NCBI GenBank assembly: GCA_017963805.1
Contig: JAGCTE010000071.1
Location: 34,109-98,108, forward strand
Direction of reading: 5' to 3'
DNA length: 64,000 nucleotides
Origin: a bacterium
GTDB lineage: Bacteria; Auribacterota; UBA3054
The notes below the pieces were generated by a model. It saw only the letters and a list, made by a program, of their open reading frames with translations, was not told the origin of the DNA and did no database searches. Shown here piece after piece: positions 18,984 to 28,366 of this stretch; within the stretch, counting starts at the first letter, position 1, and every line of letters begins with the position of its first letter. Position numbers and translations under genes: made by a program.

Positions 18984-20056
18984 AACGAGATGCTTTCTTT
19001 GAGCATTTCCTCCGTGTCATGCTCGATAAGTGGCAGAATGAGACGGTCGAGGTCGCCGTCCATTATTTCTCCCAGGGCGTGGACCGTCAAGCCTATGCGG
19101 TGATCCGTCACGCGGTTCTGGGGGAAGTTGTAGGTTCTTACTTTGTCGCTGCGGTCTCCGCTGCCGACCATCGTCTTCCTCTGGTCGGAGCGTTCCTTCG
19201 CGGCGTCCTGTCTTTCTTTTTCCAGAAGGCGGGCCTGCAGGACGCGCATGGCTTTCGCCTTATTCTTATATTGGCTTCTCTCATCCTGGCAGGTGACGAC
19301 AAGCCCGGTCGGGAGGTGCGTTATCCTGATGGCGGAGTCGGTCGTGTTGACGTGCTGGCCGCCGGCGCCGGTGGAGCGGTAGATGTCGATCCTCAAGTCC
19401 TCCGGCTTGATGTCGACCGTCACTTCCTCCTGCTCAGGCAGGACCACCACGGAGGCCGCGGAGGTGTGTATCCTGCCCTGCGTCTCCGTTTCCGGCACTC
19501 TTTGCACCCTGTGCACGCCGGCTTCGTACTTCATGTGCGAATATACGGCTTCGCCCTGGATGCTGAAGATTATTTCCTTAAGGCCTCCGGCCGCGGCAGG
19601 GCTCGTGTTCATCGTCTCGATCTTCCAGCCCTGGCGTTCCGCGTAGCGGGAATACATCCTGAAAAGCTCGGAAGCGAACAGCGCCGCTTCTTCGCCGCCG
19701 GTGCCGGCCCTGATTTCCATAATGGTGTTCGCTTCGTCGTAAGGGTCTTTGGGCAGAAGCAGGACCATCATGGCCTTTTCGAGCTCCTCAGCTTTGGCGG
19801 TCATTTCCGTAAGCTCGCTCTTGGCCAGCTCGACCAGTTCGTGATCCTCGTTTTCGGAAATGATCTTTTCGCAGTCCTCCACAGCCGACTGGGCGTCGCC
19901 GAGGGCTCGGCCTGTCTCCACCACGGCTTTCAAGTGTTTGTGGCGGCGGGTCAGTTCGCGCAGACGCTTAGAATCGGAAGCGGTCTCGGGCAGCCCGAGC
20001 TCTTCTTCGATCCTCGCTATCTCGGCGGCTTGTGCGGTTATGTCGAATACTTTCAT
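18980..20056 (-). CDS. prfA: Peptide chain release factor 1
   Basis: Ends translation at UAA and UAG. The 358-residue protein has the universal GGQ in [11 protein letters not shown] and the stop-codon-reading PxT motif as PET ([15 protein letters not shown]), which marks it as RF1 rather than RF2. The methylase gene prmC, often next to prfA, is not here. The ATG is only 16 bases after the T tract of the rpmE terminator, so prfA is probably expressed by read-through from the rpmE promoter or from a promoter not recognised. Confidence 0.96.
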   Translation of the reverse strand: MKVFDITAQAAEIARIEEELGLPETASDSKRLRELTRRHKHLKAVVETGRALGDAQSAVEDCEKIISENEDHELVELAKSELTEMTAKAEELEKAMMVLLLPKDPYDEANTIMEIRAGTGGEEAALFASELFRMYSRYAERQGWKIETMNTSPAAAGGLKEIIFSIQGEAVYSHMKYEAGVHRVQRVPETETQGRIHTSAASVVVLPEQEEVTVDIKPEDLRIDIYRSTGAGGQHVNTTDSAIRITHLPTGLVVTCQDERSQYKNKAKAMRVLQARLLEKERQDAAKERSDQRKTMVGSGDRSDKVRTYNFPQNRVTDHRIGLTVHALGEIMDGDLDRLILPLIEHDTEEMLKESISL

Positions 20057-20072
20057 GCCTTAAGTGAAGAGC

Positions 20073-20125
20073 AAAAAAAACGAAGCCCACAGCCCGTCAA
20101 AAATAACGCGCGTCGTGAGCTTCGT
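20073..20125 (-). terminator. Attenuator-like terminator between rpmE and prfA
   Basis: On the minus strand an 11-bp stem with one G-U pair (20115-20125 with 20080-20090), loop of 24 bases, is followed by eight T (20073-20080). A smaller A/T-flanked stem overlaps the rpmE stop (20136-20159). The downstream genes lack an obvious promoter, so the terminator is probably leaky. Confidence 0.7.
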
Positions 20126-20147
20126 GTGACAGGGGAAAAAAGACCTC

Positions 20148-20351
20148 TTAGTCTTTTTTGCCGTAACGACGGTTGAACTTCTCGACGCGGCCGGCCGTGT
20201 CGACGAATTTCTGCTTACCCGTGAAGAAGGGGTGACATTCGGAGCAAATACCGATATGCATGTCCTTTACTGTGGCGCCGACTTTGAAAACATGGCCGCA
20301 GGCACAGGTGATGGTCGTCTGTTCGTAGTTGGGGTGGATCTTTTCTTTCAT
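20148..20351 (-). CDS. rpmE: 50S ribosomal protein L31, zinc-binding type
   Basis: A 67-residue L31 beginning MKEKIHPNY. It keeps the four cysteines of the zinc-binding form (CAC at 16-18 and CSEC at 36-39), so it is the zinc-replete paralogue type rather than the Cys-free ykgM type. It sits alone between its own promoter and a terminator, ahead of prfA, an order found in several bacterial groups. Confidence 0.97.
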   Translation of the reverse strand: MKEKIHPNYEQTTITCACGHVFKVGATVKDMHIGICSECHPFFTGKQKFVDTAGRVEKFNRRYGKKD

Positions 20352-20394
20352 TACTTTGACCTGATTCAGTTATAGTTATTTAATGGTAGAGGAT

Positions 20395-20423
20395 ATTATA
20401 CTGAAACAAGGGCTCAAAAGCAA
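20395..20423 (-). promoter_or_regulatory. Promoter of rpmE
   Basis: Minus-strand -35 TTGCTT (20418-20423), 17-base spacer, -10 TATAAT (20395-20400), about 43 bases before the ATG. It lacks the TG extension common in this window but has a good -35. Confidence 0.65.
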
Positions 20424-20433
20424 GGGAGGCCTT

Positions 20434-21270
20434 TTAAACCAAAGCCATCATTTCGTAGGCTAAGGTGGCGGCGGTGAAGTCGTAGGCGTGGAAATTCTTG
20501 ATGGGGGAGAATTCCACCAGGTCCAGGCCGATTATCGTTCTTCCTTTGGTTAGTTCCGCGAGGAGGTCAAGCGTTTGGTACCAGAGGAGGCCGCCGGGAA
20601 CGGGTGTCCCGGTGGCGGGCATAATAGCGGAGTCCAGGCCGTCGATGTCGAAGGAGACGTAGATCTTCTTGGGGAAATTCGCGGGAAGGAGTTTGTTTTT
20701 CTTTCTTTCCTTGAAGCGGCGGAAGAGTTCCTCAGCGTCGTGGAAAGTCACTTTGTTTTTCTTGTCCTGTCTAAAGTCTTGTTCTTCCTGACAGTAGGAG
20801 CGGGTGCCGAACTGCGCTATGGGGATATTAAGCTCGCTGATACGGCGCATGACGGAGGCGTGGGAGAGAGGGTCATCTTCGTAGGCGAAGCGGAGGTCGG
20901 CGTGGGCGTCAAACTGTATGAGGCCTATTTCAGGGCCATAGAAGGCTTTTAAAGCCTTGATCGCCGGAAGAGTGACTGTGTGTTCGCCTCCCAGAAGAAA
21001 GGGGGTAGAATGGCACTTCAAGGCGTACGAGACGGCTTTTTCAATGGCATTGAGAGTGGGGGCGGGCTTGGCTGTGTAGATGCCATTTTCGCCGGGAGCA
21101 AAGCCTCGCTGAATCTTCTCAAGCTGGGAGGAGGATTCTATTATGGCTTTGGGGCCGAGCTTCGTGCCGGTGCCGTAGGAAACGCTCTTTTCGTAGGGGG
21201 CGGGAATGACGTGGAAAGCGGCCTCGGTGGGCTTGGCGGGCTTGAATTCGGAATCAAGGAAGGCGGTCAT
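20434..21270 (-). CDS. speB: Agmatinase/arginase family ureohydrolase (probable agmatinase)
   Basis: Binuclear manganese hydrolase that probably turns agmatine into putrescine and urea. The 278-residue protein has the family motifs GGEHTVTLPAIKAL, DAHADLRFAYED, and SFDIDGLDSAIMPATGTPVPGG, which hold the metal ligands. The start MTAFLDSEF at 21270 overlaps the decarboxylase stop by 4 bases; an upstream extension in the same frame is Arg-rich and lies inside that gene. Its place after carboxynorspermidine dehydrogenase and decarboxylase favours agmatinase over arginase, because putrescine feeds that pathway. An arginine decarboxylase is not in the window. Confidence 0.88.
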   Translation of the reverse strand: MTAFLDSEFKPAKPTEAAFHVIPAPYEKSVSYGTGTKLGPKAIIESSSQLEKIQRGFAPGENGIYTAKPAPTLNAIEKAVSYALKCHSTPFLLGGEHTVTLPAIKALKAFYGPEIGLIQFDAHADLRFAYEDDPLSHASVMRRISELNIPIAQFGTRSYCQEEQDFRQDKKNKVTFHDAEELFRRFKERKKNKLLPANFPKKIYVSFDIDGLDSAIMPATGTPVPGGLLWYQTLDLLAELTKGRTIIGLDLVEFSPIKNFHAYDFTAATLAYEMMALV

Positions 21271-22408
21271 AGTTTTGCTCCCAGTCTTGAGGCGTAGTCT
21301 TCGTAGGTGAATTCTCTTATGAGCTTCGTTTCGCCGCTGGCTTTCTGGTAGGCGAGGCTGGGAAGATCGATGCCGTTGAACATGCAAGTCTTGACGAAGG
21401 AATAGATCGCCATGTCGGTGAAGACAAGGCGGTCTCCGACTTTAAGCTCGTGGTCGAAGGAGTAGTCGCCGATGTAGTCGCCGGCCAAACAGGTGAGGGC
21501 GCCCAGACGGTAGGTGTAGGGCTTTTCCTTGGGCTGTCCTGAGCCAATGATGTAGGGGCGGTAGGGCATCTCCAGAACGTCCGGCATATGGTTGGCGGCG
21601 GAGGTGTCCAAGATGGCGATCGGCATGCCGTTCTCGATGATGTCGAGGACGGTCGTTACGAGGTATCCGGCGTTGATGGCCACGGCTTCGCCCGGCTCGA
21701 GATAAACCGTCTTAAGATCGAAAGCGGTCTTGAACTGTTTGATGAGCTTGACGAGATGATCGCGGTCGTAGTCTTCGTTAGTGATGTGCTGGCCGCCGCC
21801 CATGTTGATCCAGTCAAGGTCGCGGAGGAACTTGCCGAATTTTTTTGCGACGACGTCGAGAGTGCGCTCAAGAACGTCGGACTTCTGCTCGCACATGGTG
21901 TGGAAATGCAGCCCGGAGATCTCCTTTACGCCATGCTTTTCCAGATCCTCGGCTTTCACGCCGAAGCGGGAATAAGGGGCGCAGGGGTCGTAAATCTTGG
22001 TTTCAACTTCCGAATACTCGGGATTGATCCTTAAACCTGTTTGTATCTCACGGCCGGAATTCTGAAGCGTCGGTTTGTGATGACGGAGCTGGGAGAAGGA
22101 GTTGAAGACGATGTGGTCGGCGAGCTTGACGATCTCCTGCATGTCCTCATCAGAGAAAGCCGGGGCGTAGACGTGAGTCTCACCGCCAAAATTCTCTTTG
22201 CCGAATCTGGCTTCGAAAAGGCCGCTGGAGCAGGTGCCGTCAAGATAAGGCTTGAGCGTTTGGGCAGCCTCCGGCATGGCGAAACACTTGAGAGCCCAGA
22301 GGATCCTGCAGTCCGCTTTCTCCCGGACTTCCTTGAGAAGCTGGCCGTTTCTTATGAGATCAGCTTCCGTGATGACGAAAGCCGGAGTCTTCAGTTCCGG
22401 GAAATTTT

Positions 22409-22430
<22 letters not shown>
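21267..22430 (-). CDS. nspC: Carboxynorspermidine/carboxyspermidine decarboxylase
   Basis: PLP enzyme of the alanine-racemase-like decarboxylase fold that removes CO2 from carboxyspermidine to give spermidine. The 387 residues show the PLP lysine in ILWALKCFAMPEA, the sheltering HFHTMCEQ segment, WINMGGGQHI for phosphate binding, and LEPGEAV near the active site, as in NspC. The start overlaps the dehydrogenase gene by 22 bases. It forms an operon with the dehydrogenase upstream and agmatinase downstream. Confidence 0.94.
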
Positions 22431-23599
<1,169 letters not shown>

Positions 23600-23620
23600 T
23601 GTTGTTCCTTGATGTGTTTT

Positions 23621-24571
23621 TTAAAGAATATTTTCCTTTTCCTCTTTCAGGACTTCCGGGGATTTGCTGTCCATGATGCGGTCTTTCATTTCCCTGATGT
23701 CGGAGGCGCTGCGCCTTCTGTTTCCGTAGCGGCGTTTTTTACGCCTGGGCTTTCTTTCCGTTTCGTCGATCGGTTTTATGACGGGCTTGCTGCTTTCCTC
23801 CGCCAGTTTCCTCGCGGCTTTCTTTTCCTTCTTCTCCAGGCTCGGGTTGGGAGTGAAGAGAATGAAGAGCGACATGTAGAGGCTCTGCTTGAAGTCCCTT
23901 CTGGCTCTGGCGGGCTTCGTCACGTAATTCTGCCCGACCGTGACCGCCAGATGCCCGACTCTCAGTTTCAGCCCGTAGGCGTGGCGCAGGATGTGGGCGG
24001 TCAAAAGATAATTGTGCTTGCAGGGCGGCAGCGTCGCGATGACTTTTTTGGAGAGCATGCGGTAATTGCACAAGGGGTCGTTCAGCCTGTAGCCGTACTT
24101 GAACTTGATGCAGGAATCGGCCAGAATGTTGGCCCACTTGGTTAGGGTGGGGATGCTTCTCCTGTTCTTCTCGCGGCTCCCGCAGATGATGTCGGCGTTC
24201 CTGATCTGCGCTATCCTGACGAAGCGGTGCATGTCGCCTGGCTCGTGCTGGCCGCTGCCGGACAAGAAGATCGCGTATTTGAAATTGCTGTCCCTGAGAT
24301 AGGCTACGGCGGTGTTGAACGAGGCGATCATGCCTCTTGTGGAAACGTGCGTTATGATCTCCGCCCTCGACTGCTGGGCAAGTTCGACGGTACGGTCAGA
24401 GGAACCGTCGTCAACGACGATGCAGCGCTCGCATTTGCGCAGCGATTTCTTGACCACGTTCTGGATCGTCTTCTCGTCGTTGTACGCCAGTATTACGGCG
24501 ACGAGCCCGTCCGAGAGGGGCTGCTTGCGTCCAGTTGATCCGCTTTCGTATTCGTCCGGGAAAGTGATCAT
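23621..24571 (-). CDS. Family 2 glycosyltransferase, polyprenyl-phosphate type, with altered metal site
   Basis: A 316-residue GT-A fold protein related to dolichyl/polyprenyl-phosphate sugar synthases (DPM1/GtrB-like). The nucleotide-binding start VAVILAYNDEKT and IVVDDGSSDRT are intact, and DPLCNYRMLSKK matches the DPxxGxR region. The usual metal-binding DGDGQ reads SGSGQ (near residue 105), so both acidic ligands are serine. There is no C-terminal membrane hairpin; instead a basic Lys/Arg-rich tail (about 240-300). Its start abuts the lipoyl-protein stop. It may supply lipid-linked sugar for the GtrA fusion protein, or be an inactive relative. Confidence 0.85.
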   Translation of the reverse strand: MITFPDEYESGSTGRKQPLSDGLVAVILAYNDEKTIQNVVKKSLRKCERCIVVDDGSSDRTVELAQQSRAEIITHVSTRGMIASFNTAVAYLRDSNFKYAIFLSGSGQHEPGDMHRFVRIAQIRNADIICGSREKNRRSIPTLTKWANILADSCIKFKYGYRLNDPLCNYRMLSKKVIATLPPCKHNYLLTAHILRHAYGLKLRVGHLAVTVGQNYVTKPARARRDFKQSLYMSLFILFTPNPSLEKKEKKAARKLAEESSKPVIKPIDETERKPRRKKRRYGNRRRSASDIREMKDRIMDSKSPEVLKEEKENIL

Positions 24572-24811
24572 TTACACTTCCATGGTTAGGAGGACCGTGT
24601 CGTTTTCGAGACGGTCGTCAGATTTAACGAGCAGATCCGAGATCCTGCCGTCGCAGGGGACGGACAGGACGAGACTGGCCTTGTCGGTCACGATCTCGCA
24701 GAGGTCGTCGCCTTCCTTAACGGTATCGCCCGGCCTGACCAGCCAATCGACGAAGGTGACGTCCTTAAGTTCGTCCGCCAGGAAGGCGAGGGTAAATTCT
24801 TTTTTTGCCAT
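24572..24811 (-). CDS. Stand-alone lipoyl/biotinyl-domain protein
   Basis: A 79-residue protein that is a complete lipoyl-type beta barrel: WLVRPGDTVKEGDDLCEI, then the hairpin TDKASLVL with Lys44 in the lipoylation position, then the symmetric second half. In known systems such domains are parts of 2-oxo-acid dehydrogenase E2 or of carboxylases. Here no E1, E2, E3, glycine-cleavage or carboxylase gene is nearby; the neighbours are hisG (1 base away) and a glycosyltransferase. DKA is the lipoyl-type context, as opposed to the biotin MKM. Function unknown. Confidence 0.85.
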   Translation of the reverse strand: MAKKEFTLAFLADELKDVTFVDWLVRPGDTVKEGDDLCEIVTDKASLVLSVPCDGRISDLLVKSDDRLENDTVLLTMEV

Positions 24812-24812
24812 T

Positions 24813-25697
24813 TTAGGGAATGACCTTGCTTAAAGGATATTCGATGATGTCCTGGGCGCCGAGCGATTTCAGCTGCGGGATGAGATCCCTGCTGGTGACT
24901 TCGTCGAGCACGACTTCCATGGCCACCCAGTCCTTGTTCTTCAGAGGCGAGATCGTCGGTTCCCTCATGCAGGGAAGAATGGCGGAGATCTCCTCAAGTT
25001 TCGACAAAGGAGCGTTGAGCTTCAATCCGACTTTGTCCCTGGCTCTCAGGGCGCCCTGAAGGAGCGTGGCGAGATTCTCTATCTTCGTCTTTTTGAAGGG
25101 ATCTTTCATCGCTTCTTTGTTGGCGATGAAGCGCGTCGTGGAAGTTGTGAGCGTGTCGATGATCCTGAGGTTGTTCGCTCTCAGGGAGGAGCCGGTCTCT
25201 GTCAGCTCGACGATGGCGTCGACGAGGTTAGGGCACTTGACTTCCGTGGCGCCCCAGGAAAATTCGATCTTAACGTTGATGCCTTTTTCCGCGAAATATT
25301 TCTTCGTCATGTTGACGGCTTCCGTGGCAATCAGTTTGCCCTCTAAGTCCTCGGGCTTCTGATAGGGGCTGTCGTTGTGGACGCAGAGCACCCATCTCAC
25401 CGGGTTGGCGGTGGCCTTGCTGTACATCATCTCGCAGATCTCGACGACGTCGCTCTGGTTCTCGACGATCCAGTCGTGACCGCAGATGCCACAGTCAAGG
25501 TGCCCGGCTTCCACATAGCGGGACATTTCCTGGGAGCGGATGAGGATCGGCTTGATGTCGGGATCGTTGATGGACGGATAATAGGAGCGGCTGCTGATAT
25601 TGACGGTGTAGCCGGCTTTGCGGAATATCTCGCAGGTGGCGGCTTCCAGACTGCCTTTTGGGAGCCCAAGCACCAGTTTGCCTTCAAAAGTTTCCAT
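24813..25697 (-). CDS. hisG: ATP phosphoribosyltransferase, long form
   Basis: First, feedback-controlled step of histidine synthesis. The 294 residues match the long, hexameric HisG with a C-terminal ACT-like regulatory domain (about 215-294), so no HisZ partner is needed. Motifs include LGLPKGSLEAATCEIF at the start, CGICGHDWIVEN, and the PRPP-loop segment VELTETGSSLRAN. It is the only histidine gene in the window and lies between ruvB (6 bases upstream) and the lipoyl-domain gene. Confidence 0.96.
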   Translation of the reverse strand: METFEGKLVLGLPKGSLEAATCEIFRKAGYTVNISSRSYYPSINDPDIKPILIRSQEMSRYVEAGHLDCGICGHDWIVENQSDVVEICEMMYSKATANPVRWVLCVHNDSPYQKPEDLEGKLIATEAVNMTKKYFAEKGINVKIEFSWGATEVKCPNLVDAIVELTETGSSLRANNLRIIDTLTTSTTRFIANKEAMKDPFKKTKIENLATLLQGALRARDKVGLKLNAPLSKLEEISAILPCMREPTISPLKNKDWVAMEVVLDEVTSRDLIPQLKSLGAQDIIEYPLSKVIP

Positions 25698-25703
25698 TAT
25701 TTT

Positions 25704-26735
25704 TTACTGATTGTTGTTGAAGTTGAAAAGTTCGTCCACGATGGGACCGTCGTAATTCAGATGAAGATGATCGTAAGCTTTTTTCAGAGGAACGCGGCCC
25801 TTGTTGGTCCGCATGATGAAACCCTGCTGGATGAGGTAGGGCTCTATCACTTCCTCGATGGTGGAGACTTCCTCGCTTATGGTCACGGCGATGTTGTTGA
25901 CGCCGGTGGGGCGGCCGCCGAATTTTTCGATGAGCGCCAGAAGATAGGCGTGATCCATGTCGTCGAGGCCGAGTTCGTCTATCCTAAGCATGTCGAGGGC
26001 TTCCCTCGCCAGTTTTTGCGTGATGACGCCGTCGCCCTTGACCTGGGCGTAGTCCCTGACGCGTCGGACCAGGAAGTTCGCGATCCTAGGCGTTCCGCGG
26101 GACCTCCCGGCTATCTCGGAGAGAGCCTCCTCTTCGATGCCTGTCTTCAGGATCATGGCGGAGCGCCTCACGATCTCGCAGAGTTCCTTTACGCTGTAGA
26201 ATTCGAGCCTCAAGGATATGCCGAAGCGCTCCCTCAAAGGCGCCGTCAGGTTTCCCATCCTGGTCGTCGCGCCGATAAGCGTGAAATGCTTGAGGTCGAG
26301 CCTCACCGAGCGAGCCTGCGGGCCCTGGTCGATCATGATGTCGATCATGAAGTCCTCCATGGCGGAATAGAGATATTCCTCCACGGAAGAATCGAGGCGG
26401 TGGATCTCGTCGATGAAGAGGATGTCGCCGTTCTCAAGGTTGGTCAGAAGCCCGGCCAGGTCTCCCGGCTTTTCGATTATGGGGCCGGAAGTCGTCTTGA
26501 TGGACACGCCTCTCTCCTGGGCGATGATGTTAGCCAGCGTCGTTTTGCCGAGCCCCGGAGGGCCGTAAAGGAGGATGTGGTCGACAGCTTCGTCTCTTCT
26601 TCTGGCGGCTTCCACCGCGATGTGAAGCTGTTCCTTGATCCTCTCCTGCCCGGTGAAGTCAGAGAAGCGCTGGGGCCTCAGGGTGAGGTCGACAAGGTCG
26701 TCCTTTTGCGGAATATTTCTAATAAGGGAACTCAT
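25704..26735 (-). CDS. ruvB: Holliday junction branch migration ATPase RuvB
   Basis: AAA+ motor that drives branch migration with RuvA. The 343 residues include Walker [13 protein letters not shown], Walker [11 protein letters not shown], sensor-1 GATTRMG, the arginine-finger segment and the winged-helix C-terminus ([17 protein letters not shown]). It heads the minus-strand series ruvB-hisG-lipoyl-GT2-polyamine genes. An extended -10 sits 8 bases before the ATG, which implies a leaderless or nearly leaderless message; the bases before the ATG would then not act as a ribosome binding site. Confidence 0.97.
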   Translation of the reverse strand: MSSLIRNIPQKDDLVDLTLRPQRFSDFTGQERIKEQLHIAVEAARRRDEAVDHILLYGPPGLGKTTLANIIAQERGVSIKTTSGPIIEKPGDLAGLLTNLENGDILFIDEIHRLDSSVEEYLYSAMEDFMIDIMIDQGPQARSVRLDLKHFTLIGATTRMGNLTAPLRERFGISLRLEFYSVKELCEIVRRSAMILKTGIEEEALSEIAGRSRGTPRIANFLVRRVRDYAQVKGDGVITQKLAREALDMLRIDELGLDDMDHAYLLALIEKFGGRPTGVNNIAVTISEEVSTIEEVIEPYLIQQGFIMRTNKGRVPLKKAYDHLHLNYDGPIVDELFNFNNNQ

Positions 26736-26743
26736 ATCTTTTC

Positions 26744-26752
26744 ATTTTACCA
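26744..26752 (-). promoter_or_regulatory. Extended -10 promoter very close to ruvB start
   Basis: Minus-strand TGGTAAAAT. Only 8 bases separate the -10 from the ruvB ATG, so transcription should start at or within 2-3 bases of the start codon. No -35 is recognisable. Confidence 0.5.
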
Positions 26753-26809
26753 AAAAGTCCCCGCGATGAATGTCATGATTATACCGAGACGAAAAAAGGA
26801 TACCTCCCA

Positions 26810-26887
26810 AAGCGAACTCACGGAGGATGCCAATGATGTTCGAGCGCGAACGCGGCATGTACCCTTAAGCGAACTCACGGAGGATGC
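26810..26887. repeat. Pair of 21-bp direct repeats between rho and ruvB
   Basis: The same 21-base sequence occurs at 26810-26830 and 26867-26887, a period of 57 bases. An 8-base part of the second copy (26874-26881) is also inverted at 26911-26918, so a stem with a 29-base loop can form. On the plus strand both copies read Ser-Glu-Leu-Thr-Glu-Asp-Ala-Asn in one frame, inside an open frame of about 75 codons (26766-26993) that overlaps the rho 3' end antisense; no ribosome binding site supports it. Whether this is a dispersed repeat family cannot be told from one window. The rest of the 215-base gap holds no other feature, and no T-tract terminator follows rho. Confidence 0.75.
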
Positions 26888-26950
26888 AAATCAAGGCCAT
26901 GCACGCGTAGTCCGTGAGCGAGGGGTATATGCCGCGTTTACGCGACGCAA

Positions 26951-28195
26951 TTATCCGCGGAGCGAGGCCAGTAGCGCTTTATTCGTATCGTAGCGCGCGA
27001 TGAGTTCCTTCAGTGTCACCGCGGCGTCCTTCACGTTCTCATCCGCCAGGATGCGGCGGAGCGTCACGATCTTGGCGTATTCTTTCGCGGAGTAGAGAAG
27101 CTCTTCGCGGCGGGTGCCGGACTGATAGACGTTGATGGCGGGGAAGATCCTCGCTTCCGCCAAGACGCGGTCGAGGACGATCTCGCAGTTGCCGGTCCCT
27201 TTGAATTCCTGGAAGATCAGTTCGTCCATGCGGGAGCCGGTGTCAACTAAAGCGGTGGCGATGATGGTGAGCGATCCGCCGTTCTCTATTTTCCTCGCCA
27301 TGCCGAAGAAGCGGCGGGGTATCTCCATGGAGCCGGGCGCCAGGCCGCCGGACATAAGCTTGTTGGAGTAAACGTTGTTCAGGTTGAAAGCGCGGCCGGT
27401 CCTCGTTATGCTGTCGAGCAGCACGACCACGTCTTTGCCGCATTCCAGTTCCACCTTTATCGTGTCCATGGTGGCCCTGACCAATTCGACATGCTCCTTG
27501 GGAGTCTGGTCGTTGCAGGAGGCGAAGACGTCGACGCCCTCGAGGACGCGCTTGAACTGGGTGACTTCCTCGGGCCTTTCGTCGACAAGAAGGACTATGA
27601 CGTGGGTTTCCGGGGAAACTTTCTTAATGGAAGAGGCCAGCTTTTCCAGAATGGTGGTCTTGCCGGCCTTCGGGGGAGAGACGATCAAGGCTCGCGTGCC
27701 TTTGCCGATCGGCGTCACCAGGTCTATTATGCGCATGGTCTCGTCGCCGGTCGCGGCGAGGTTGAAGCGTTCGTCGGGGGCCACGGCCGGAAGTTCCGGA
27801 AGCTGTGGCCTGAAGCGGAAAACTTCGGGTAGCAGTCCGTTCACGGAATCGATCTCATAGACCCATTTCTTGCCGTCTATTTCGGCCATGCGCCCTTCAA
27901 TGAAGGCGCCCTGTATGAGGCCGTAGCGGCGGCAGAGCTCCTGGCGGATGTATATCTCGTCGCCATCGGGCTTGAAGGACCTTTCCGGTTTCCTTAAAAT
28001 TGGGCCTTTGTCGTTGCGTCTCACCACGCCGGAAACGGGGGTGAATTCCTGAGGCGGTTCCTCAAGGACGGGATCTTTGTGGAACTTGTTGTCGAAATAA
28101 CGTCTGCGGCCGCCGTAATTCCGGAATTTGCCGTTGTTGTTGTTTCTGTTTTTGTAGAAACGACCTTTGCGCTGTTTGTTGCTGTAATTAGCCAT
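26951..28195 (-). CDS. rho: Transcription termination factor Rho with Asn/Arg-rich N-terminus
   Basis: Hexameric RNA-dependent ATPase that ends transcription of untranslated RNA. The 414-residue protein has the RNA-binding cold-shock-like domain (about 48-120), Walker A PPKAGKTTILEKL, Walker B VVVLLDSITRTGRAFN, the Q-loop region and LAEARIFPAINVYQSGTRREELL. The usual N-terminal SAP-like helical domain is missing and replaced by about 38 residues rich in Asn, Arg, Lys, Gly and Tyr, likely disordered and RNA-binding. It has its own strong promoter and a leader of about 130 bases, which may serve autoregulation as in other bacteria. Confidence 0.97.
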   Translation of the reverse strand: MANYSNKQRKGRFYKNRNNNNGKFRNYGGRRRYFDNKFHKDPVLEEPPQEFTPVSGVVRRNDKGPILRKPERSFKPDGDEIYIRQELCRRYGLIQGAFIEGRMAEIDGKKWVYEIDSVNGLLPEVFRFRPQLPELPAVAPDERFNLAATGDETMRIIDLVTPIGKGTRALIVSPPKAGKTTILEKLASSIKKVSPETHVIVLLVDERPEEVTQFKRVLEGVDVFASCNDQTPKEHVELVRATMDTIKVELECGKDVVVLLDSITRTGRAFNLNNVYSNKLMSGGLAPGSMEIPRRFFGMARKIENGGSLTIIATALVDTGSRMDELIFQEFKGTGNCEIVLDRVLAEARIFPAINVYQSGTRREELLYSAKEYAKIVTLRRILADENVKDAAVTLKELIARYDTNKALLASLRG

Positions 28196-28332
28196 GTAAT
28201 TGCAAAAATTGATTAATGAGCTTCTTGCAAGAGGGAGGGAAAATGCCGTCGCGTGAGCGACAAAAATAAACGATCAGTCGTAAAACTCTTAAGGCGCGGT
28301 AAAAAAGAAGAGCGCCATGATCATTTGTGGAA

Positions 28333-28362
28333 ATGGTAGCATAAGCGCTCTTTCGTTGTCAA
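28333..28362 (-). promoter_or_regulatory. Promoter of rho, with leader
   Basis: Minus-strand consensus -35 TTGACA (28357-28362), 18-base spacer, extended -10 TGCTACCAT (28333-28341). The predicted leader (about 28326-28196) contains a small perfect stem at 28248-28252/28257-28261. A 7-bp inverted repeat (28345-28351 with 28309-28315) followed by TTCTTTTTT spans the -10 and could be the terminator of the upstream protease gene, so terminator and promoter overlap. Confidence 0.65.
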
Positions 28363-28366
28363 GGTC

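Noticed and set aside
25377..26993. Plus-strand open frame of 538 codons opposite hisG and ruvB
   Set aside because: Both hisG and ruvB are certain on the minus strand; the plus frame is a by-product of GC-rich codon usage. Only its last part, containing the repeat, lies outside those genes.
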